From: Methylovirgula sp. HY1
Lineage (GTDB): Bacteria > Pseudomonadota > Alphaproteobacteria > Rhizobiales > Beijerinckiaceae
DNA length: 64,000 nucleotides
Assembly: GCF_019343105.1 (NCBI RefSeq)
Contig: NZ_CP073764.1
Span: 310,001-374,000, forward strand
Direction of reading: 5' to 3'
Positions 34,393 to 43,611 of the stretch are shown piece by piece. A model generated the notes under the pieces. The model saw only the letters and a list, made by a program, of their open reading frames with translations, did no database searches and had not been told where the DNA came from. Numbering within the stretch: the stretch's first letter is position 1; every line of letters begins with the position of its first letter. The translations under genes and the position numbers were made by a program.

Positions 34393-35172
34393 CTATTTCT
34401 TCCCGGAGCGCTTTGGGACCGCGGGGGGCTTGTCGGCCGATTTAGCTCCCTTGCGCTTTTTCTCGGGTTTGGCCGGGCTTTTGCCGCCTGAGCCCTTGGC
34501 GTTTTTCTTCGCAGCGGCAAGTTTTTCCGGCTGATAGCCGTAAGTCTTAAATTTTTCGACGGTCCGCGCGATTTCATCATCGGACAGGACGAAGGGACTG
34601 CCGACGCCGAGTGCGAGCAGATACATTTTTGCGAGCGTTTCGAGTTCCACCGCGCGCCAAAGCGCCTGACCGATATCCTGGCCCGTGACGACCATGCCAT
34701 GCTGGCCGAGCAGCACTCCGTGTCTGTCGACGAGGCCCTCGAGGACGATTTCGGACAATTCCTGGCTGCCGAAAGGCGCGTATTTGGTGCAGCGGATCGT
34801 TGGCCCGCCGAACGCGGCGATCATGTAGTGCACTGCGGGAATTGGCTTGTGCAGGAGCGAAAGCGTTGTCGCATGAAGCGCATGCGTATGGATGACGGCG
34901 CCGATGTCGGGTTTCGCTCGCAGAATGTCGAGATGTATCCGCCACTCGCTCGACGGCGGGAGAGGCCCGACCCAGGAACCATAATCCTTGTTGAGGGGCA
35001 TTTTGGCGATCATCGCTGGCGTCAGTTGATCATAAGGCACCGCGCTCGGCGTGATCAGCATGCTGGAGCCACAGCGCACGGAGAGATTGCCGGAGGTTCC
35101 TTGGTTAACATTCAGCCGCTCGAGCACCCGACAATTTTCGACAAGGGTGTCGCGAAGTTGTGCTTCATTCAT
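34393..35172 (-). CDS. Class II aldolase/adducin-family protein with a Lys-rich tail
   Basis: Related to L-fuculose- and L-ribulose-phosphate aldolases and epimerases. The zinc site is visible: HTHALH near residues 95-100 and a further His in LGQHGMVV near 155. A glycine-rich phosphate-binding stretch (NQGTSGNLSVR) is at 23-33. The core ends near 212. The last 45 residues are almost half lysine with alanine and proline, a histone-like tail not usual for the family. The true substrate is unknown; no sugar kinase is adjacent. The ATG at 35172 has a modest AGGA site. Confidence 0.85.
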   Translation of the reverse strand: MNEAQLRDTLVENCRVLERLNVNQGTSGNLSVRCGSSMLITPSAVPYDQLTPAMIAKMPLNKDYGSWVGPLPPSSEWRIHLDILRAKPDIGAVIHTHALHATTLSLLHKPIPAVHYMIAAFGGPTIRCTKYAPFGSQELSEIVLEGLVDRHGVLLGQHGMVVTGQDIGQALWRAVELETLAKMYLLALGVGSPFVLSDDEIARTVEKFKTYGYQPEKLAAAKKNAKGSGGKSPAKPEKKRKGAKSADKPPAVPKRSGKK

Positions 35173-36116
35173 GCCGAGTGTCCTGCTTAAAGCCTATCGA
35201 TTCCCGTAACATCTTGTTGGCCGGTCACATGCTAAACTAATTTTAAAGGTGGTTTTGGCTCGGTGAAAACGGCATTTCCGAAACGCATCCAAAACGCAAG
35301 ACCATTAAAGAAGCTTGCGGCGGGAACCAAATGTTGTCGGGATCGTTTTTCCTCCGATTCAGATTAAGGGTGAATTTATATTCACTCGGGACCAAGGCCT
35401 CGCGGCGGGCTCATGCGTGCTGCAACGCGACAAGAGTCCGCGGCGCCTGTCTGGTTCGTGCTGCGGGCGGGCGGTGAGCTGGGCACGGTCGTTCTGGATG
35501 GCGATGCGGGCGTGCTGTCGGCTCAGTGTTGAAAGCGCGCTCGCGATGCGCGTCTAGCGTGTCGTCGTGCGGAGCGCATATGCCCGCCTGCTGAATTTCA
35601 CCGAAGGCTATGGCCTTGCGCATGCGCAATGCTGCGGCGCGGCCAGAGAACGGTGAGACACTAGGAATTCGAGTCGAGATCGGTGCTGCTGCGGGACTGT
35701 CCTTCAAACTCGAGGACCCGTCGGCCGTGTGAAGGCTGTGCCAAATTGGCAGCAGATATTTGATCGCGCCAATGTGATCGTTGGAACAGCTTGGCCTGCT
35801 CGTGTCTGCGGCATTGCGATATGGCGATGGTGCTTCGCGCCAATTCTATGAAAAGAAGTGTAACGGGATCGCTGCGCATCCATTGGTGAAGTTTGTGAGG
35901 CATTTGCGTTGAGGGATACCGACTGCTTCGCGGTGGTGTCGCCGTCGATATCGCTGAGGCCGGGCCAGTCTTTGTTACGCTTCGATGACAAAGGCATCAT
36001 CAATGCGCCGATTGTCGACACGAAACATTCGCCTTGTGGTCATCAGAATGCCAGCATCGCTGGTCATCACAGACGAACACTGACTCGTAGATCTGCGTCA
36101 GCCAAGGGAGATTGCC
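35173..36116. other. Gene-poor region, probably decayed coding sequence
   Basis: About 940 bases without a convincing gene. Short open stretches occur in several frames on both strands, none over about 105 codons and none with both a ribosome site and protein-like composition. One 39-codon stretch from ATG 35413 reads like the start of a protein (APVWFVLRAGGELGTVVLDG) and stops early. The base composition is less GC-rich than the neighbours at 35200-35400. The first 100 bases presumably hold the promoter of the minus-strand aldolase gene. Confidence 0.5.
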
Positions 36117-36473
36117 GTGTCGATCGAGGAAATCGTCTACACGTGTTCGCACGAGAAGGTCGCGCAAGCTGCGGTGGCATCGTTGGGCTTCGACTTTGCT
36201 ACGCGGGTCCGGACTGAAGCGGAACGCCATGGCGTCGCGACGGGGGCGCTTGTTGCCCGCATTGTGCGCGAATTTGGCGCCGCCGCCGATGCGGGCGAAC
36301 GCAAGGCTGTTTGTCGCGCTATGGATCGGACGGACCAGCCACTCCTCTGTGGCTTGCGGTTTATCTTGGAAGCGCGGCTGCGCGCAGCGCAAAGTGCGTC
36401 GCGCGAAACTTGGCTGATCGGGCCTCTCGCTTCGTCGCGGCCATCGGATCTTGCCGTTCGCCACGTGGGATGA
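36117..36473 (+). CDS. Small hypothetical protein
   Basis: A 118-residue protein I do not recognise. The GTG start has a strong AAGGGAG site at ideal spacing, which is the main reason to accept it. It is soluble and largely helical by composition, opening with MSIEEIVYTCSHEKVAQAAV and with alternating Ala/Arg helices. It has four cysteines, two of them in VYTC and LLCGL. It lies between a decayed stretch and the convergent sulfate operon. A short regulatory or DNA-binding protein is possible, but no helix-turn-helix is obvious. Confidence 0.55.
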   Translation: MSIEEIVYTCSHEKVAQAAVASLGFDFATRVRTEAERHGVATGALVARIVREFGAAADAGERKAVCRAMDRTDQPLLCGLRFILEARLRAAQSASRETWLIGPLASSRPSDLAVRHVG

Positions 36474-36494
36474 AGAGCGGCTCGGTCCTGCGCT

Positions 36495-37010
36495 TCATTC
36501 CCCTGGCCGGCGTGCCCAAGGCCGCGTCCCGACTGGCACTTCATGCCCGGCGCCCGGCTGATAGAAATGATGAAAATCCGGCCGCCGGCCGGATGTCAGC
36601 AGCGCGATCGTCACGGCATCCGTGATTTCGAAGGCATTGAAGCCGCAGCGCGCCATCAATTGAAGTTGATCGAACAGCACGTCTCCCGTCGCGCGCAATT
36701 CTCCGGTGAAGCCGAAGCGGCCACGGATGAGTTGCGCCATGGAATAGCCGCGGCCGTCGGTGAATTTTGGAAACGTGATGGCGACCAGCGCAATATGTTG
36801 CAAATCCGGCGCGATGTCCTCGATCGGATCGTCCGGATCGAGCGTCAGGCCGAAGGCGACATTCGAGAGCGCGGCTGACGAACGCAACGGTGCGCGGCGA
36901 TGCCAATCTGCCGGCGACATGAGAATTTGGCCATTGCTCGGCAGCTCTTCGCATGAATCGAGACAACGCCAAGGGTCCGACACGAACGCGCCGTCCATGA
37001 ACAAGGCCAT
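36495..37010 (-). CDS. DUF934-family protein of the sulfate reduction operon
   Basis: A 171-residue protein of DUF934, found next to cysH and cysI in many proteobacteria and presumed to aid sulfite reduction or electron delivery. Conserved stretches are LTLDPDDPIEDIAPDL, FPKFTDGRGYSMAQLIR and ARCGFNAFEI. No cofactor motif is evident. The ATG lies one base after the cysH stop, so it is co-translated. It is the last gene of the operon. Confidence 0.9.
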   Translation of the reverse strand: MALFMDGAFVSDPWRCLDSCEELPSNGQILMSPADWHRRAPLRSSAALSNVAFGLTLDPDDPIEDIAPDLQHIALVAITFPKFTDGRGYSMAQLIRGRFGFTGELRATGDVLFDQLQLMARCGFNAFEITDAVTIALLTSGRRPDFHHFYQPGAGHEVPVGTRPWARRPGE

Positions 37011-37011
37011 G

Positions 37012-37746
37012 TTAGATATCCGATCCTGCGTCGAGCGTTTGGCCGTGGATGCCGCATTCGGTCTTGCCCTGGCCGCGCCAACGTCCGGCGCGGGCGTCTT
37101 CGCCGGGCTTGACCGGTGAGGTGCAAGGAATACAGCCGATTGAAAGATAATTCTTCTTCACGAGTTCGTGCCGCGGCAAGCCATGCGCTTCCACATAAGC
37201 GTCGAGCCGGCTTTGCGTCCATCCGGCTAGCGGATTGACTTTGACGCGTTCGCCTTCCGCTTCGAACAAGGGAAGCGCGGTGCGGGTCGCGGCCTGAAAT
37301 TGCTTGCGGCCGGTGATCCAGGCCTCATAACCATTGAGCGCCTTGGCTAGGGGGATGACCTTACGGATCTCGCAGCAGCGGTCCGGATCGCGTGCCCAGA
37401 GAAAATTCTCGGGATCTGTTTCGGCGAGGAGGGTCTTGTCGGGTGTCACGGTGACGATGCCGGTCAGACCCAATTGCGCCGTCAAAGCGTCGCGATAGGC
37501 GAGCGTTTCCGGAAAGAGCTGCAACGTGTCGACAAAGACGACGGGCAGGGCCTTGTCGATCGTCGCAATCATATGAAGCAGCACCACAGAATCGGCGCCG
37601 AAGCTCGATACGAGCGCAATCCGCCCGGGAAACAGATCTTCAATGGCGAGGCGCAGAAGCTTCTGCGCATCGAAAGCCGCGAATTTGGCCGACAGGCGCG
37701 TTGCCGCGACCTGATCGCCGAAGAGGGTGACGTCATGCGCGCTCAT
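37012..37746 (-). CDS. cysH: Adenylyl-sulfate (APS) reductase, CysH
   Basis: Reduces activated sulfate to sulfite in assimilation. The 244-residue protein has the PP-loop fold with SSFGADSVVLLH near residue 48. It carries Cys124-Cys125 (RCCEIRK) and Cys205/Cys208 (GCIPC). This CC plus CxxC pattern binds a [4Fe-4S] cluster and marks the form that uses APS rather than PAPS. The C-terminal catalytic cysteine is in ECGIH. The start lies 14 bases inside cysI. Confidence 0.95.
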   Translation of the reverse strand: MSAHDVTLFGDQVAATRLSAKFAAFDAQKLLRLAIEDLFPGRIALVSSFGADSVVLLHMIATIDKALPVVFVDTLQLFPETLAYRDALTAQLGLTGIVTVTPDKTLLAETDPENFLWARDPDRCCEIRKVIPLAKALNGYEAWITGRKQFQAATRTALPLFEAEGERVKVNPLAGWTQSRLDAYVEAHGLPRHELVKKNYLSIGCIPCTSPVKPGEDARAGRWRGQGKTECGIHGQTLDAGSDI

Positions 37747-39391
37747 AGAGCGCTTCCTTGAAGGGAGCCATGCCGACGCGGCGATAGGCCGAAAGAAAAT
37801 CCTCTTCCTTATTCACCCGCAGCTTCAAATAAGTGTCGACGACGGTCTCGATCGAATCGACGATTTCTTCGGTCGAAAATCCAGGCCCGGTCAGTTCGCC
37901 AAGCGCGCAGGACTCATCGGCCGAGCCGCCGAGCGTGATCTGATAGGTTTCGACGCCACCCTTATCGAGGCCAAGAATGCCGATATGGCCGACATGATGG
38001 TGGCCGCAGGCATTGATACAGCCGGAAATATTGATCTTGAGTTCGCCGATCTCGGCGGCGCGTTCTGGGCCGCGGAAACGCTCCGATATGCGCTGCGCGA
38101 TCGGAATCGACCGCGCCGTCGCCAAAGCGCAATAATCGAGGCCCGGGCAGGAGATGATATCGGTGACGAGGCCGATATTGGCGGTCGCGAGTTCTGCTTC
38201 CACAAGCTTGTCGAAGACGATTGGGAGATCGTCGAGGGCGACATGCGGCAGCACGAGATTTTGCTCGTGAGAGACGCAGATTTCGTCATGTCCAAAGGTT
38301 TCGGCGATCGCGGCGACGGCTTCCATCTGTTCGGCCGTAGCATCGCCCGGAATGCCGCCGATCGGCTTGAGCGATATGGTCACGATCCCATAGCCCGGCA
38401 CTTTATGCGGCGCGACATTTTGAGCGACGAAGCGGCCGAAATTGGGATCGGCGATGCGGCGCTGATCGACGGTCAATGACGTTGCCGCCTTTGCCGGCAG
38501 GGCCGGGGGCGCGAAATAGGCACCGATGCGCTGGATTTCCGCTTGCGGCAGGGCGAGCACGCTCGCCGCCTCGCGGCGGAATTCTTCTTCGACCGCGGCG
38601 CGCATGGCCTCCGCGCCCTTCTCATGCACGAGGATCTTGATGCGCGCCTTAAACTTGTTGTCGCGGCGACCTTCGAGATTATAGACGCGCAAAATGGCAT
38701 TCGTGTAGGCGAGCAGATCCGCCTTTGGCAAGAAATCGCGGATCTTATGAGCCACCATCGGCGTGCGGCCCTGGCCGCCGCCGAGATAGACGGCAAAGCC
38801 GATTTCGCCCGCTGCGTTTTTGACGATCTGATAGCCGATGTCATGGACTTGCAGAGCGGCGCGGTCCGCAAGCGCGCCATTCACGGCGATCTTGAACTTG
38901 CGCGGCAGAAACGAATATTCGGGATGGAGCGAAGACCATTGCCGCAGGATTTCGGCATAGGGTCGCGGATCTTCGATCTCGTCGGCGGCGGCGCCGGCGA
39001 AATGGTCGGCCGTGACATTGCGAATGCAATTGCCTGAGGTCTGGATGGCGTGCATTTCGACTTCGGCGAGTTCTCTCAAAATGGCCGGACAATCGGCCAG
39101 TGCCGGCCAGTTGAACTGAATGTTCTGCCGCGTCGTGAAATGGCCGTAGCCTTTGTCATAACGGCGGGCGATGAAGGCGAGCTTGCGCAATTGCCGCGGC
39201 GACAGAGTCCCATAAGGCACTGCGATCCGCAGCATATAGGCATGCAATTGCAGATAGACGCCGTTCATCAGCCGCAGCGGCTTGAACTGATCCTCGGTCA
39301 GCTCGCCCGACAGGCGGCGTGCGACTTGATCCTCGAATTGGCACACGCGCTCGGCGACGAAGCCGGCGTCGAATTCGTCATAGCGATACAT
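37733..39391 (-). CDS. cysI: Assimilatory sulfite reductase (sirohaem, ferredoxin-type), CysI
   Basis: Reduces sulfite to sulfide with six electrons. The 552-residue protein has the duplicated nitrite/sulfite reductase layout. The sirohaem-Fe4S4 cysteines are Cys415 and Cys421 (SCPGLDYC) and Cys458 and Cys462 (SGCINACGHHH). The sirohaem-binding GHFTTRQNIQFNW is near residue 82. A single-subunit form without a CysJ flavoprotein nearby suggests ferredoxin as donor. The ATG follows the DUF2849 stop by one base. Confidence 0.95.
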   Translation of the reverse strand: MYRYDEFDAGFVAERVCQFEDQVARRLSGELTEDQFKPLRLMNGVYLQLHAYMLRIAVPYGTLSPRQLRKLAFIARRYDKGYGHFTTRQNIQFNWPALADCPAILRELAEVEMHAIQTSGNCIRNVTADHFAGAAADEIEDPRPYAEILRQWSSLHPEYSFLPRKFKIAVNGALADRAALQVHDIGYQIVKNAAGEIGFAVYLGGGQGRTPMVAHKIRDFLPKADLLAYTNAILRVYNLEGRRDNKFKARIKILVHEKGAEAMRAAVEEEFRREAASVLALPQAEIQRIGAYFAPPALPAKAATSLTVDQRRIADPNFGRFVAQNVAPHKVPGYGIVTISLKPIGGIPGDATAEQMEAVAAIAETFGHDEICVSHEQNLVLPHVALDDLPIVFDKLVEAELATANIGLVTDIISCPGLDYCALATARSIPIAQRISERFRGPERAAEIGELKINISGCINACGHHHVGHIGILGLDKGGVETYQITLGGSADESCALGELTGPGFSTEEIVDSIETVVDTYLKLRVNKEEDFLSAYRRVGMAPFKEALYERA

Positions 39392-39392
39392 G

Positions 39393-39698
39393 TCACCCCC
39401 GCGCGGATTCGGCCGCCGGTGAAGAGGTTCGGAAATTGATCGTCGGACCCTGCGCGCGGATCGTGTTGCGCAGGGTGGTGGCGCGGCGTGCGCCGCCGCC
39501 GTCGGCGATGTCGACGACCAGCGGGTCGATGATGAAATTGGCTGTCAACGCATGCTGGGCTTTCGCCTTAGCCGATTCGCGGCCCTCTTCGGTATCGAAA
39601 ACGGTCGCCGCGGCAATATCGGTTACCCATTCGCCATAGGCGCCAAGATAGACAACGAGTCCGTCCGTCAGACGGTTGGCGGAGATAATCTGCTGCAT
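39393..39698 (-). CDS. DUF2849-family protein, first gene of the sulfate operon
   Basis: A 101-residue protein of DUF2849, regularly found directly upstream of cysI in alphaproteobacteria. It contains GLVVYLGAYGEWV and an acidic helix. Its role is unknown; a small partner of sulfite reductase is the usual guess. The stop and the cysI start are separated by a single base, so they are translationally coupled. The promoter probably lies in the AT-rich stretch just upstream. Confidence 0.9.
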   Translation of the reverse strand: MQQIISANRLTDGLVVYLGAYGEWVTDIAAATVFDTEEGRESAKAKAQHALTANFIIDPLVVDIADGGGARRATTLRNTIRAQGPTINFRTSSPAAESARG

Positions 39699-39764
39699 GA
39701 GACGCTCTTAAACCCAAGATCAAGATTGAAATTCGGCGGTCGCCAAATTCCAGAAGCCTGAGGT

Positions 39765-39845
39765 CTATATAGAGCAATTACAAATAATTTGCGAACTTAA
39801 AAATATATAACGTATTTATTATGTATTTTTTCCCGAACTGACGTT
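39765..39845 (-). promoter_or_regulatory. AT-rich probable promoter region of the sulfate operon
   Basis: In a GC-rich genome this 80-base stretch is mostly A and T, with TATATAG, AAAAATATATAACG and TTTATTATG. It lies 70-150 bases upstream of the first gene of the minus-strand operon. No single -35/-10 pair stands out. The rest of the gap to 40230 holds a degenerate palindromic repeat and nothing else I can identify. Confidence 0.45.
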
Positions 39846-40050
39846 TCAGGCCGTCATTCAAGACTGAATATTTTAGAAGTTAAAACAATTCATTGCAATC
39901 CGCTCTTCACTTAAATTGGCGACGCCGTGGGGATCGCATGGCCCTTTATGGTATTACAGCGGCGGCTCTTGTGCATCGCGGGTGCAGGTCTATTTGGAGG
40001 TGTGGCCGGCAATGGGCTGCACGCCAGCGGCCGCACAAAATGCCGCGCCG

Positions 40051-40105
40051 GAGCATGTTCGGCAAAAGCTGGTGCATGATTCCGTCCGATGGCAAAACGC
40101 TCTAA
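40051..40105. repeat. Interspersed palindromic repeat, degenerate copy
   Basis: GAGCATGTTC..CAAAAG and ..CCGAT.GCAAAACGCTCTA recall both ends of the family, with the central palindrome mutated. It lies upstream of the DedA gene. Confidence 0.65.
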
Positions 40106-40230
40106 GGTCGCCGCTCTGCTGGCTCCCGCCGAGCTTAGGCGAAGGCGCTGGTGTGGCGGTGTCGGTTTATTGGTAAGGCCGGCTGCGCAGATCGGGCGTG
40201 ACTTGGTCCGCAGCTCTGCCGGGAGGTCGT

Positions 40231-40899
40231 TTGTTCGAAACCTATATCCAGCCGTTCATCATACATCATGGCTATTGGGCGGTGTTTCTGGTCGTCATGC
40301 TCGAAAGCACGGGCGTGCCATTGCCGGGTGAGAGCGCGCTGTTGCTTGCCGCCGCCTATGCCGGGGCGACCGGCCATCTCAACATTGCTTATGTGATTCT
40401 GTCGGCCATTGGCGGCGCCGTCGTCGGCGATAATTTCGGCTATTGGGTCGGCCGTACTGTCGGCGCCAGACTTCTCCAGCGCTATGGTCGCTTCGTCGGC
40501 TTGACGCCCAGCCGGTTGCGGCTCGGCGAATATTTATTCGAACGGCATGGCGGCAAGATCGTCTTTATCGGCCGCTTCATTGCTGTTTTGCGTGTGTTCG
40601 CCGCGCTGCTTGCCGGATTGAACAAATATGACTGGCGGCCTTTTTGGGCCTTCAATGCCGCTGGCGCTGTGACCTGGGCGGTGGTCATGGGAACCGGCGC
40701 CTATCTGTTCGGCGATGCGATGAACCGCGTGAGCGGCCCGCTCGGACTCGTGGGATTTGGAATCGTGGTCGCGGGCATTGTGATCTTCTGGTTCGTCCTG
40801 CGGCGGGAGGAGAGGAAATGGGAGGAACGGCTGACCGCCGCTGCCTTATGTGGAAAGGGAAGCGAAGCTAGCAGCGATCGACGTCGCGATGCATCGTGA
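40231..40899 (+). CDS. DedA-family membrane protein
   Basis: A 222-residue polytopic protein of the DedA/SNARE-associated family, now linked to lipid-carrier flipping and envelope homeostasis. The early acidic motif is seen in VVMLESTGVPLPGES, and the conserved GRFIAVLRVFAALLAG (helix with paired Arg) near residue 118. Four or five hydrophobic segments follow. The TTG at 40231 lies just after GGGAGG; an upstream start at 40198 is also open. The charged tail is long. It is convergent with rimO. Confidence 0.88.
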   Translation: MFETYIQPFIIHHGYWAVFLVVMLESTGVPLPGESALLLAAAYAGATGHLNIAYVILSAIGGAVVGDNFGYWVGRTVGARLLQRYGRFVGLTPSRLRLGEYLFERHGGKIVFIGRFIAVLRVFAALLAGLNKYDWRPFWAFNAAGAVTWAVVMGTGAYLFGDAMNRVSGPLGLVGFGIVVAGIVIFWFVLRREERKWEERLTAAALCGKGSEASSDRRRDAS

Positions 40900-40993
40900 C
40901 GCCGCTCCAGCCGCAGCATGGATCTGCGGTGATCGGTGCAAGGTTTGATTCGGCCGAAGCGGAGCATGGGCCGACAGCCCGGCGCCGTGCCGC

Positions 40994-42343
40994 TCACACG
41001 GCGGTGCCGAACAGATCATAGGAATCCGCGGCACTGATTTTTACGGATACGATATCGCCGACACGCAAAGGTCGGTGGCTCGTAACATGCACCTTCCCGT
41101 CGATGTCGGGAGCATCGCCCTTGCTGCGGCCGATGGCTTTGCGCGGTCCCGCTTGATCGATGAGGACCGGCATATGTCGGCCGATTTTCTGTTTCAGGCG
41201 TTGCGCGCTGATCGCCTGCTGGCGTTCCATGAAGCGGCGATAGCGATTCTCTTGCACCTCGCGTGGGACAGCCGGCAATCCGAGATCATTGGCCGCGGCG
41301 CCTTCGACGGGCTCATATTTGAAGGCACCGACGCGGTCGAGACGCGCTTCGCCGAGCCAGTCGAGCAGCATGGTGAAGTCTTCTTCGCTCTCGCCGGGGA
41401 AACCGACGATGAAGGTCGAACGTAGCACGAGATCGGGACAAATCGCGCGCCAGGCTTTGATTCGCTCCAGCGTCTTTTCCTGATCACCGGGCCGTTTCAT
41501 CGCCCGCAGCACGTTCGGACTCGCGTGTTGGAACGGGATGTCGAGATAGGGCAGAATCTTGCCCTCCGCCATCAGCGGCAGGACCTCGTCGATATGGGGA
41601 TAGGGGTAGACGTAATGCAGGCGCACCCATGCGCCTAGATTGCCGAACTCGCGCATGAGGTCGATGAATTTGGCGCGGACCTGGCGCTCGCCAAACCGGC
41701 TTTCAGCATAGGAAAGGTCGCGGCCATAGGCGCCGGTGTCCTGTGAGATGACGAGGATTTCCTTGACCCCGCCGGCGACGAGCTGTTCCGCCTCGCGCAG
41801 AACCTCGCCAGCGGGCCGCGAGACGAGATCGCCGCGCAAGTGCGGGATAATGCAGAAGGAGCACCGATTGCTGCAGCCCTCCGAGATTTTTAGATAGGCG
41901 TAATGGCGTGGCGTGAGCTTGATTCCCTGCGGCGGCAGGAGATCGCTGAAGGGATCATGGGCCGGCGCAATGGCCTCATGCACGGCAGCCATGACGCTCT
42001 CATAGGCTTGCGGCCCCGTGACCGAAAAAACATTCGGATAAGCGGCGCGAATCTTTTCGGCTTCGGCGCCCATGCAGCCGGTGACGATGACTTTGCCGTT
42101 GTCGTCGAGAGCCGCACCGATGGCGGCAAGCGATTCGGCCTTGGCGCTATCGAGAAAGCCGCAAGTGTTGACGATCACGGCGTCGGCGCCGGCGTGTGTC
42201 TTGACGAGCTCGTAGCCTTCGGCTCGTAGCCGCGTAACGATCCGTTCGCTATCGACGAGAGCCTTCGGGCAGCCGAGCGAAACGAACGAAATTTTTGGCG
42301 GTTGAGCGGAAAGCGCCGGAGCGGAAGTCGACAATTTTATCAT
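40994..42343 (-). CDS. rimO: Ribosomal protein S12 methylthiotransferase RimO
   Basis: Radical-SAM enzyme that methylthiolates an aspartate of ribosomal protein S12. The 449 residues comprise an N-terminal UPF0004 domain with three cluster cysteines (SLGCPK, NTCGF, TGCMG), the radical SAM domain with CSNRCSFC, and a C-terminal TRAM domain (about 385-449). The [14 protein letters not shown] opening is the RimO form rather than MiaB. ATG 42343 is preferred because little precedes the motif; ATG 42379 is possible. It is a single gene. Confidence 0.95.
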   Translation of the reverse strand: MIKLSTSAPALSAQPPKISFVSLGCPKALVDSERIVTRLRAEGYELVKTHAGADAVIVNTCGFLDSAKAESLAAIGAALDDNGKVIVTGCMGAEAEKIRAAYPNVFSVTGPQAYESVMAAVHEAIAPAHDPFSDLLPPQGIKLTPRHYAYLKISEGCSNRCSFCIIPHLRGDLVSRPAGEVLREAEQLVAGGVKEILVISQDTGAYGRDLSYAESRFGERQVRAKFIDLMREFGNLGAWVRLHYVYPYPHIDEVLPLMAEGKILPYLDIPFQHASPNVLRAMKRPGDQEKTLERIKAWRAICPDLVLRSTFIVGFPGESEEDFTMLLDWLGEARLDRVGAFKYEPVEGAAANDLGLPAVPREVQENRYRRFMERQQAISAQRLKQKIGRHMPVLIDQAGPRKAIGRSKGDAPDIDGKVHVTSHRPLRVGDIVSVKISAADSYDLFGTAV

Positions 42344-42418
42344 GGCGCTACGAGTGCCATGCCCGGGGCTTGGATGCAACGGCGGCGCGCGGTAAGAGGC
42401 GGGCAGCCTCAGACTAAG

Positions 42419-42443
42419 AAAAGCCCGGCCAAGGCCGGGCTTT
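42419..42443 (-). terminator. Terminator of the first outer-membrane barrel gene
   Basis: On the minus strand AAAGCCCGGCC and GGCCGGGCTTT form an 11-bp stem with a two-base loop, followed by TTCTT. It lies 30 bases after the stop at 42472. Confidence 0.85.
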
Positions 42444-42471
42444 CCAATCGGATGAAACTCTTAAGCTTAGC

Positions 42472-43134
42472 TCAGTATTTTGCGACCACTGGTCCGGGAG
42501 GGGCGAACATGTCGAACTTGTAGCTGAAGCCGATCTGCACACGATTGTCGTTGTCGTGATTGTAGGCGGCAACCCCGGCTGGGAAGTCGTAATAGGTGCC
42601 ATAGTCGGTGTAGCGATATTCGGCACGGACCGACCAATTGTTGTCGAGGGCATATTCGACGCCGCCGCCGATGGTCCAACCAACGCGGGTGTGCGAAATC
42701 GAGGTGCCCAAATAGTCGTTGGTGATACCAGCGAAGGCCGCGCCGCCTGTTGCGTAAAGCAAAAGGCGATCCCAGGCCATACCGATACGACCGCGGATGG
42801 AGCCGTCGATATTTTCATTGGTGGAGTAACCGCCAAATCCGCCGTTATAGCTGGAACCGTTGACGTCGCCTTCGAGGCCGGCGACGAACTGTCCAACCTG
42901 GTAGTTATAGCCGGCATGCGCGCCACCTACGACGCCTCTCTCAGTGTACCCATATGGGCTGGGGTTACCCCACATATAGCCGATCTGACCGCCGACATAA
43001 ACGCCCGTCCACGTGAACAATGGCGGCGGCGGGATATAGGCCGGAGGAGCCTTGGTGCTGGGCAGGTCGGCTGCCGATGCAGTCCCCATCGCGCCAAAGA
43101 CGATGACCGTCGACATGAGTATCTTGCGCAGCAT
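42472..43134 (-). CDS. Outer-membrane beta-barrel protein (Omp25/RopB-like), copy 1
   Basis: A 220-residue barrel porin-like protein. The signal peptide (1-21, cut after TASA) is followed by a Pro-rich segment (APPAYIPPPPLFTWTGVYVGGQ) typical of the Omp25/Omp31 family of Rhizobiales. Eight alternating strands then end in the outer-membrane signature of a terminal hydrophobic/aromatic residue (VVAKY). GAGGGG precedes the ATG. It is nearly identical to the downstream-numbered copy at 43612 apart from two loops (residues 58-68 and about 185-195), which are probably surface exposed. Confidence 0.92.
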   Translation of the reverse strand: MLRKILMSTVIVFGAMGTASAADLPSTKAPPAYIPPPPLFTWTGVYVGGQIGYMWGNPSPYGYTERGVVGGAHAGYNYQVGQFVAGLEGDVNGSSYNGGFGGYSTNENIDGSIRGRIGMAWDRLLLYATGGAAFAGITNDYLGTSISHTRVGWTIGGGVEYALDNNWSVRAEYRYTDYGTYYDFPAGVAAYNHDNDNRVQIGFSYKFDMFAPPGPVVAKY

Positions 43135-43343
43135 TACATACCCCTCTTGACCAGAATTTGAGGCCTTTAATCAGCTAATTCCGTTTCGTGGGCAGAGCAA
43201 TAGAATGCGCAAAGAAACCCGAACAAAAGGTGTCATTCTTTGCCGGTGTTACGCATTTGCAACATGCGCGGCCGTGGTTTGCGCAGGATGAAATTTGGAG
43301 CCAATGGGATGATGCCATCCAGTCGAGAAACGCTCTAAAGAAC

Positions 43344-43375
43344 TTGGCGCCCCAAAGAATTGGCGCCCCAAAGAA
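43344..43375. repeat. Perfect 16-bp tandem repeat
   Basis: TTGGCGCCCCAAAGAA occurs twice head to tail, immediately before the terminator hairpin of the second barrel gene. Each unit holds the palindrome TTGGCGCCCCAA with one extra base. Confidence 0.9.
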
Positions 43376-43402
43376 AAAGCCCGGCCTAGAAGGCCGGGCT
43401 TT
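43374..43402 (-). terminator. Terminator of the second outer-membrane barrel gene
   Basis: AAAGCCCGGCCT and AGGCCGGGCTTT form a 12-bp stem with a three-base loop, followed on the minus strand by TTTTTCTT. It is almost the same as the terminator at 42419. It now lies 210 bases from its gene, because a palindromic repeat sits between. Confidence 0.85.
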
Positions 43403-43415
43403 CCAAATTGGCACC

Positions 43416-43600
43416 AGAGCGTTTTCCCATCGGGGGGAATCGCCCGATCGAGAGGAAAACGCTCCAAATCAATAAGCTGGAGCATGTTCTCGTCACTGAG
43501 AACTCGGATATATCCGAGTTCTGAAAAGTGAGACATCGGATTTATCCGATGTCTCAAATAACAGAAAAGTCGATCGACTTTTCCGGAACATGCACTGGAG
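43416..43600. repeat. Interspersed palindromic repeat, long modular copy
   Basis: After the GCGTTTTCCCATCGG arm and the link CAATAAGCTGGAGCATGTTC come three hairpins in order: GAACTCGGATATATCCGAGTTC, then GACATCGGATTTATCCGATGTC, then AAAAGTCGATCGACTTTT. The element ends with CCGGAACATGC. The copy at 60302 has the first two hairpins in the opposite order. It separates the second barrel gene from its terminator. Confidence 0.92.
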
Positions 43601-43611
43601 CTAGGCTTAGC

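Noticed and set aside
43249-43557. Minus-strand frame of about 100 codons across the palindromic repeat at 43416
   Set aside because: The peptide is a translation of the repeat and recurs wherever the repeat does, so it is not a gene.
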